Virus record (IMG/VR): IMGVR_UViG_3300009514_000363
Span: 1 to 61,545 of that record
Origin: a virus
Strand: one strand, 5' to 3'
DNA: 61,545 nucleotides
This document shows positions 58,576 through 61,545 of the stretch, piece after piece. The notes beneath the pieces are model-generated. The model saw only the letters and a list, made by a program, of their open reading frames with translations, was not told the origin of the DNA and made no database searches. Positions within the stretch are counted from its first letter, which is position 1; each line of letters begins with the position of its first letter. The translations under genes were made by a program, and so were the position numbers.

Positions 58576-58584
58576 TTATTTATA
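58576..58584 (-). promoter_or_regulatory. T4-type late promoter
   Basis: Minus-strand TATAAATAA, 18 nt before the ATG at 58558. Confidence 0.5.
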
Positions 58585-58591
58585 TTAATTA

Positions 58592-61545
58592 TCATATAGA
58601 TTCTACCCAGCCGCCCGAATTGCCTGTATTTGTTATAGTTTCAACGGTTGTTATCACTGTTTTTCTACCATCGTATGTTGGTGTTATAGAAACAGTATAA
58701 ACCCCGTCATTGTTTGGAGAACCATCAGAATGTGCTATTCTGATGGACTGTACTGGCGAGCCGCCGATAATATCTCCTGTAGCATCACCAAGCACAGCGA
58801 TAGTATTTGCTGTAGTATTTACAATTAAATATTGGAACCATTGCTGATACAGTGCTTTACCGCTTTCAACTAGTGGAGAACCACCAAAAATGCCAGTATT
58901 TAGTAACGTTTCTGCCACGGTCAATACTACATGACTATTAGGCGAGCCGGACTGTGTAACATCCGTAATTGTGTAAATTCCATCAATATTGGGCGATCCT
59001 TCTGAATCTACGATTTCAATCGTAGTGTCTGTTAGTGGGGAACCCGAAAAAATATTAAAAACGTTACCAGTAGCCGTATCGGGAATATAAATTTTATTCC
59101 CGGTAGCCTGAGTTCCATCAATATGGAATTTGTAACCCTTTAACATATCAAAGGTTTCTACTATCGCGGCATTTGCATCAAAAGCACCAATGAAGGCATT
59201 GCTGGCAATGCCAGTATTATCAAAAATGCGCGCTTCAATAAAGTCATCTACGCGGAGCCGTGGATTTATTATTTCAAATGAAGTAGTAGATAATATATTA
59301 ACGTTTGCTACTGCATTGTTTACATAAACTTCAAGCATCAACGGATTCGGTGTTTCTGGTGAACCTATTACTGGAATTGATATTGTAGATAAATTAAATG
59401 TTGTATCAGCAACTGATGTACTTGCTTCTACAGCAAAAAAGGTTTCAAATCCTATTTGTTCTCTGCTTCCATGTCCTGTAAGAAGATCATTATAGCCTGG
59501 AATTTTGGTATATTCAAGAATCCATCCAGTATCAAGATTATTGGCAAGTGATGGTGTTGGATATGCAGAGATAGAATTATCATAGTGTTGATATATTATT
59601 CGATAATACATATAATTGGTATCTGTATCAATCCAATATGCTTTGTTGTTTGATACTTCTATCCAATTGGGAACTGGCGAACCGTCAATTAAATAACTGT
59701 ATTGCTTCAAAATACCTGGGGCGGACGGTGAACCAGTGTTTAATGAAGTATCAAACCAAAGTGTATCTTCTACAGCACCGCTGGGAGGGGTAGCACCAAC
59801 TGTAACAACAGGCTGGCCAACGCCACCTGATGCAAAAATTGTTGTTGGTGGGAGATCAAATCCCCATTGCTCATCTTCTATGCCATATGCCAAGATATCA
59901 TCATATGTCCAAATACCAACATGGTCAATATATAACCTGTCGATAATTCCAACTTTTACAAGAGTTTCTGGTACAACTTCACACAATTCTGGTGTTTGGC
60001 CAAAGCCGGATGATAAGTATGTTAACGAGCCTTTAATAAATTCATGAAGTTCGCCGGTAGAATCCGTGCTATCAAATGCTTCACCAATATAAACGGTTGT
60101 TGTATTTGTGGCCGGGCTGTAGACAGAATCTATCGAAGCTGTGTATGATCCATCGTTCCTTAATGAAGAAACAACATTAAACTGGGTATCTTGTTTAAAT
60201 GTTGACGTAACATCTCCTTCGACGACAAACCCATTCGTTGGTGTTGCTACTGTGGCGATTACCATCCTGCCGCGTTCACGGCCTATAATATTTTCGTGTA
60301 CACGTATATGTGTTTCATCGTTTATAAAAGTAGAATATAAAGTTGTATAATTTCCTGTTTTGTTTCCTGTAATTACTTTTATTTTAACTCCTTGTTTAAA
60401 GAAATCAGTATAATCACCATCAACAATAAACACATTTGACGGTATGCGCAATTTAATAGAGCCATCAATGGTATCATTGTGTATACTTGATACGCCAAAT
60501 TTTGTACCATAATTATTTATTAAAGGTTCAAACGTGTATTCAATGAATTCTATGTTGTAAGCACGGTCATTATCTGTGGAACCTACGACAAAAAATTCAT
60601 CACCGACGAAAATGTTGCTGTTTTCAAAATTTCCAGGTACAACAAAATATGCTGGTGAACCTTGTGAAAGATTTACAATCTGTGCATATAACACGCCCTC
60701 ATTTGGTGCTTGTAATAAGTTTGCAGGCGATGCTTCATAATATCTCAGAGCATTGCTATATGATAATACTTTTTTATATTCAAGCGCACCTATTGAAATT
60801 ATAGATACGTATCTTTGATTGATATCAAAATCGCCAGGCGGAGGTGGAACAAATGTCAATCCTGTTACAAAAACTGTTGTATACGAATTGATTGTATGAG
60901 TTCCTTCCGTAAAAATTGAACTAATAACAGAAAAAGCGCCAGTATTATTACTTGCTGCTCTTCTTATAAATCCACCCACCGCATCCGAATTTACAAATTG
61001 ATTATTCACTCGGATTCTTGTTGAATTTGTTATTGCACTATAAGTAGATGTATTGGTTACTTTATAGGCACCATCATTAAAGTCTGAGCCAGTTACAATA
61101 AACACAGTACCTATTGGATATTGTGAAACCCTATTGCCGAGTAAATAAAATTCACCGCCAGTTTCCGGGGAGCCGCTACTTGCAGTTACATCAATAATTC
61201 TATCATCAATATAACTTGCTATTTTAAACGCAAGATTAGAATTGGGATCGAATTTCTGGCGTTGATCGCCGGCAACAATAAAGGAATTAGTTGTAAACGC
61301 TGGATATTCTACGATTGTCTGTGATGGATCTGGTGACAATACAGGAATTGAATCTGGATCATCAAATGGCAATGAACCAAATCCACCATTTAAACATGTT
61401 ACCACATTGATATCATATGAATAGGCAAGATCTATATTCAGTAACCATTCTTCTAATAAGGCGACATCTACTGCTTCTTGGCCAACATATTCCACTAAGG
61501 ATTCGATTACTTTCGTATGATATGGTTTAATATCATTTACATAAT
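58592..61545 (-). CDS. Large baseplate/tail protein, N-terminus cut by the window edge
   Basis: At least 984 residues. The frame is open to the right edge, where upstream codons read YVNDIKPYHTKVIESLVEYV; the only start in the window would be a GTG at 61495. So the gene begins outside. The motif 'YVNDIKPYHTK' is one I know from baseplate proteins of T4-like phages. The body is made of repeated beta modules such as FIVAGDQ, NIDGIYTITDVTQ and NNDGVYTVSITP, with linked GSP tripeptides (11 copies). It may be a baseplate wedge protein. Confidence 0.7.
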   Translation of the reverse strand, partial: YVNDIKPYHTKVIESLVEYVGQEAVDVALLEEWLLNIDLAYSYDINVVTCLNGGFGSLPFDDPDSIPVLSPDPSQTIVEYPAFTTNSFIVAGDQRQKFDPNSNLAFKIASYIDDRIIDVTASSGSPETGGEFYLLGNRVSQYPIGTVFIVTGSDFNDGAYKVTNTSTYSAITNSTRIRVNNQFVNSDAVGGFIRRAASNNTGAFSVISSIFTEGTHTINSYTTVFVTGLTFVPPPPGDFDINQRYVSIISIGALEYKKVLSYSNALRYYEASPANLLQAPNEGVLYAQIVNLSQGSPAYFVVPGNFENSNIFVGDEFFVVGSTDNDRAYNIEFIEYTFEPLINNYGTKFGVSSIHNDTIDGSIKLRIPSNVFIVDGDYTDFFKQGVKIKVITGNKTGNYTTLYSTFINDETHIRVHENIIGRERGRMVIATVATPTNGFVVEGDVTSTFKQDTQFNVVSSLRNDGSYTASIDSVYSPATNTTTVYIGEAFDSTDSTGELHEFIKGSLTYLSSGFGQTPELCEVVPETLVKVGIIDRLYIDHVGIWTYDDILAYGIEDEQWGFDLPPTTIFASGGVGQPVVTVGATPPSGAVEDTLWFDTSLNTGSPSAPGILKQYSYLIDGSPVPNWIEVSNNKAYWIDTDTNYMYYRIIYQHYDNSISAYPTPSLANNLDTGWILEYTKIPGYNDLLTGHGSREQIGFETFFAVEASTSVADTTFNLSTISIPVIGSPETPNPLMLEVYVNNAVANVNILSTTSFEIINPRLRVDDFIEARIFDNTGIASNAFIGAFDANAAIVETFDMLKGYKFHIDGTQATGNKIYIPDTATGNVFNIFSGSPLTDTTIEIVDSEGSPNIDGIYTITDVTQSGSPNSHVVLTVAETLLNTGIFGGSPLVESGKALYQQWFQYLIVNTTANTIAVLGDATGDIIGGSPVQSIRIAHSDGSPNNDGVYTVSITPTYDGRKTVITTVETITNTGNSGGWVESI

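Overview
The window is part of the genome of a large, AT-rich, lytic T4-type contractile-tailed phage. Evidence: a T4-like replisome (B-family DNA polymerase, sliding clamp, clamp loader subunits, primase, UvsW, UvsY-like protein, RNase H-like 5'-3' exonuclease), tail-fibre/baseplate genes, a PAAR tail tip, a DsbA-like late regulator, and T4-style TATAAATA late promoters next to sigma70 promoters of TTGACA-17-TATAAT type. The host is a Gram-negative bacterium: there are sigma70 promoters, a CsgG-like outer-membrane lipoprotein and a circularly permuted two-piece tmRNA. Permuted tmRNA genes are known from alphaproteobacteria, some betaproteobacteria and cyanobacteria, so the host is probably a proteobacterium, but I cannot name it.

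Layout. 1-1.7 kb: tail fibre. 1.7-12.7 kb (minus): clamp loader, a membrane protein, a GroES-like protein, a small DnaE-like fragment, UvsW, UvsY-like protein, primase, ClpP. 12.8-20 kb (minus): a permuted tmRNA, anti-CBASS nuclease Acb1, DHFR, thymidylate synthase, MazG-like protein, Thg1-like 3'-5' polymerase and small membrane proteins. 20-26 kb: PhoH and a complete PrkA-DUF444(YeaH)-SpoVR operon. 26-32 kb: RNA and translation block with tRNA-Arg(CCT), tRNA-Ser(CGA), two tRNAs with amber anticodon CTA, peptide deformylase, HNH nuclease, QueC-like protein, ribosomal protein bS21, an approximately 0.9-kb structured ncRNA with one tRNA embedded in it, and a second, approximately 0.2-kb ncRNA. 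32-36 kb: a CsgG/HfaB-like secretion cassette with two exported proteins, then an Rnl5-type RNA ligase. 36.6-40.8 kb (plus): PD-(D/E)XK exonuclease, retropepsin-like protease, ParB-like protein, oxygenase-like protein, lytic transglycosylase, DsbA. 40.8-48.5 kb (minus): two giant fibre proteins. 48.5-55 kb (plus): GIY-YIG-like endonuclease, DNA polymerase, DUF488 protein, clamp, RNase H. 55-61.5 kb: PAAR and baseplate/tail genes; the last gene runs off the right edge.

How it fits together. Replication and recombination genes form sigma70-driven units and structural genes carry late-promoter motifs. The phage also carries an unusual RNA/translation toolkit: tmRNA, suppressor tRNAs, Thg1-like protein, RNA ligase, bS21, deformylase and a large ncRNA. 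UAG is used as a stop by only two of the genes I could check, which fits with two CUA tRNAs being present. The candidates most worth following are (i) the CUA tRNA embedded in the large ncRNA, with an acceptor stem mismatched at exactly the positions a Thg1-like enzyme could repair, (ii) the phage-borne PrkA-YeaH-SpoVR operon, and (iii) the CsgG-SPOR secretion cassette.
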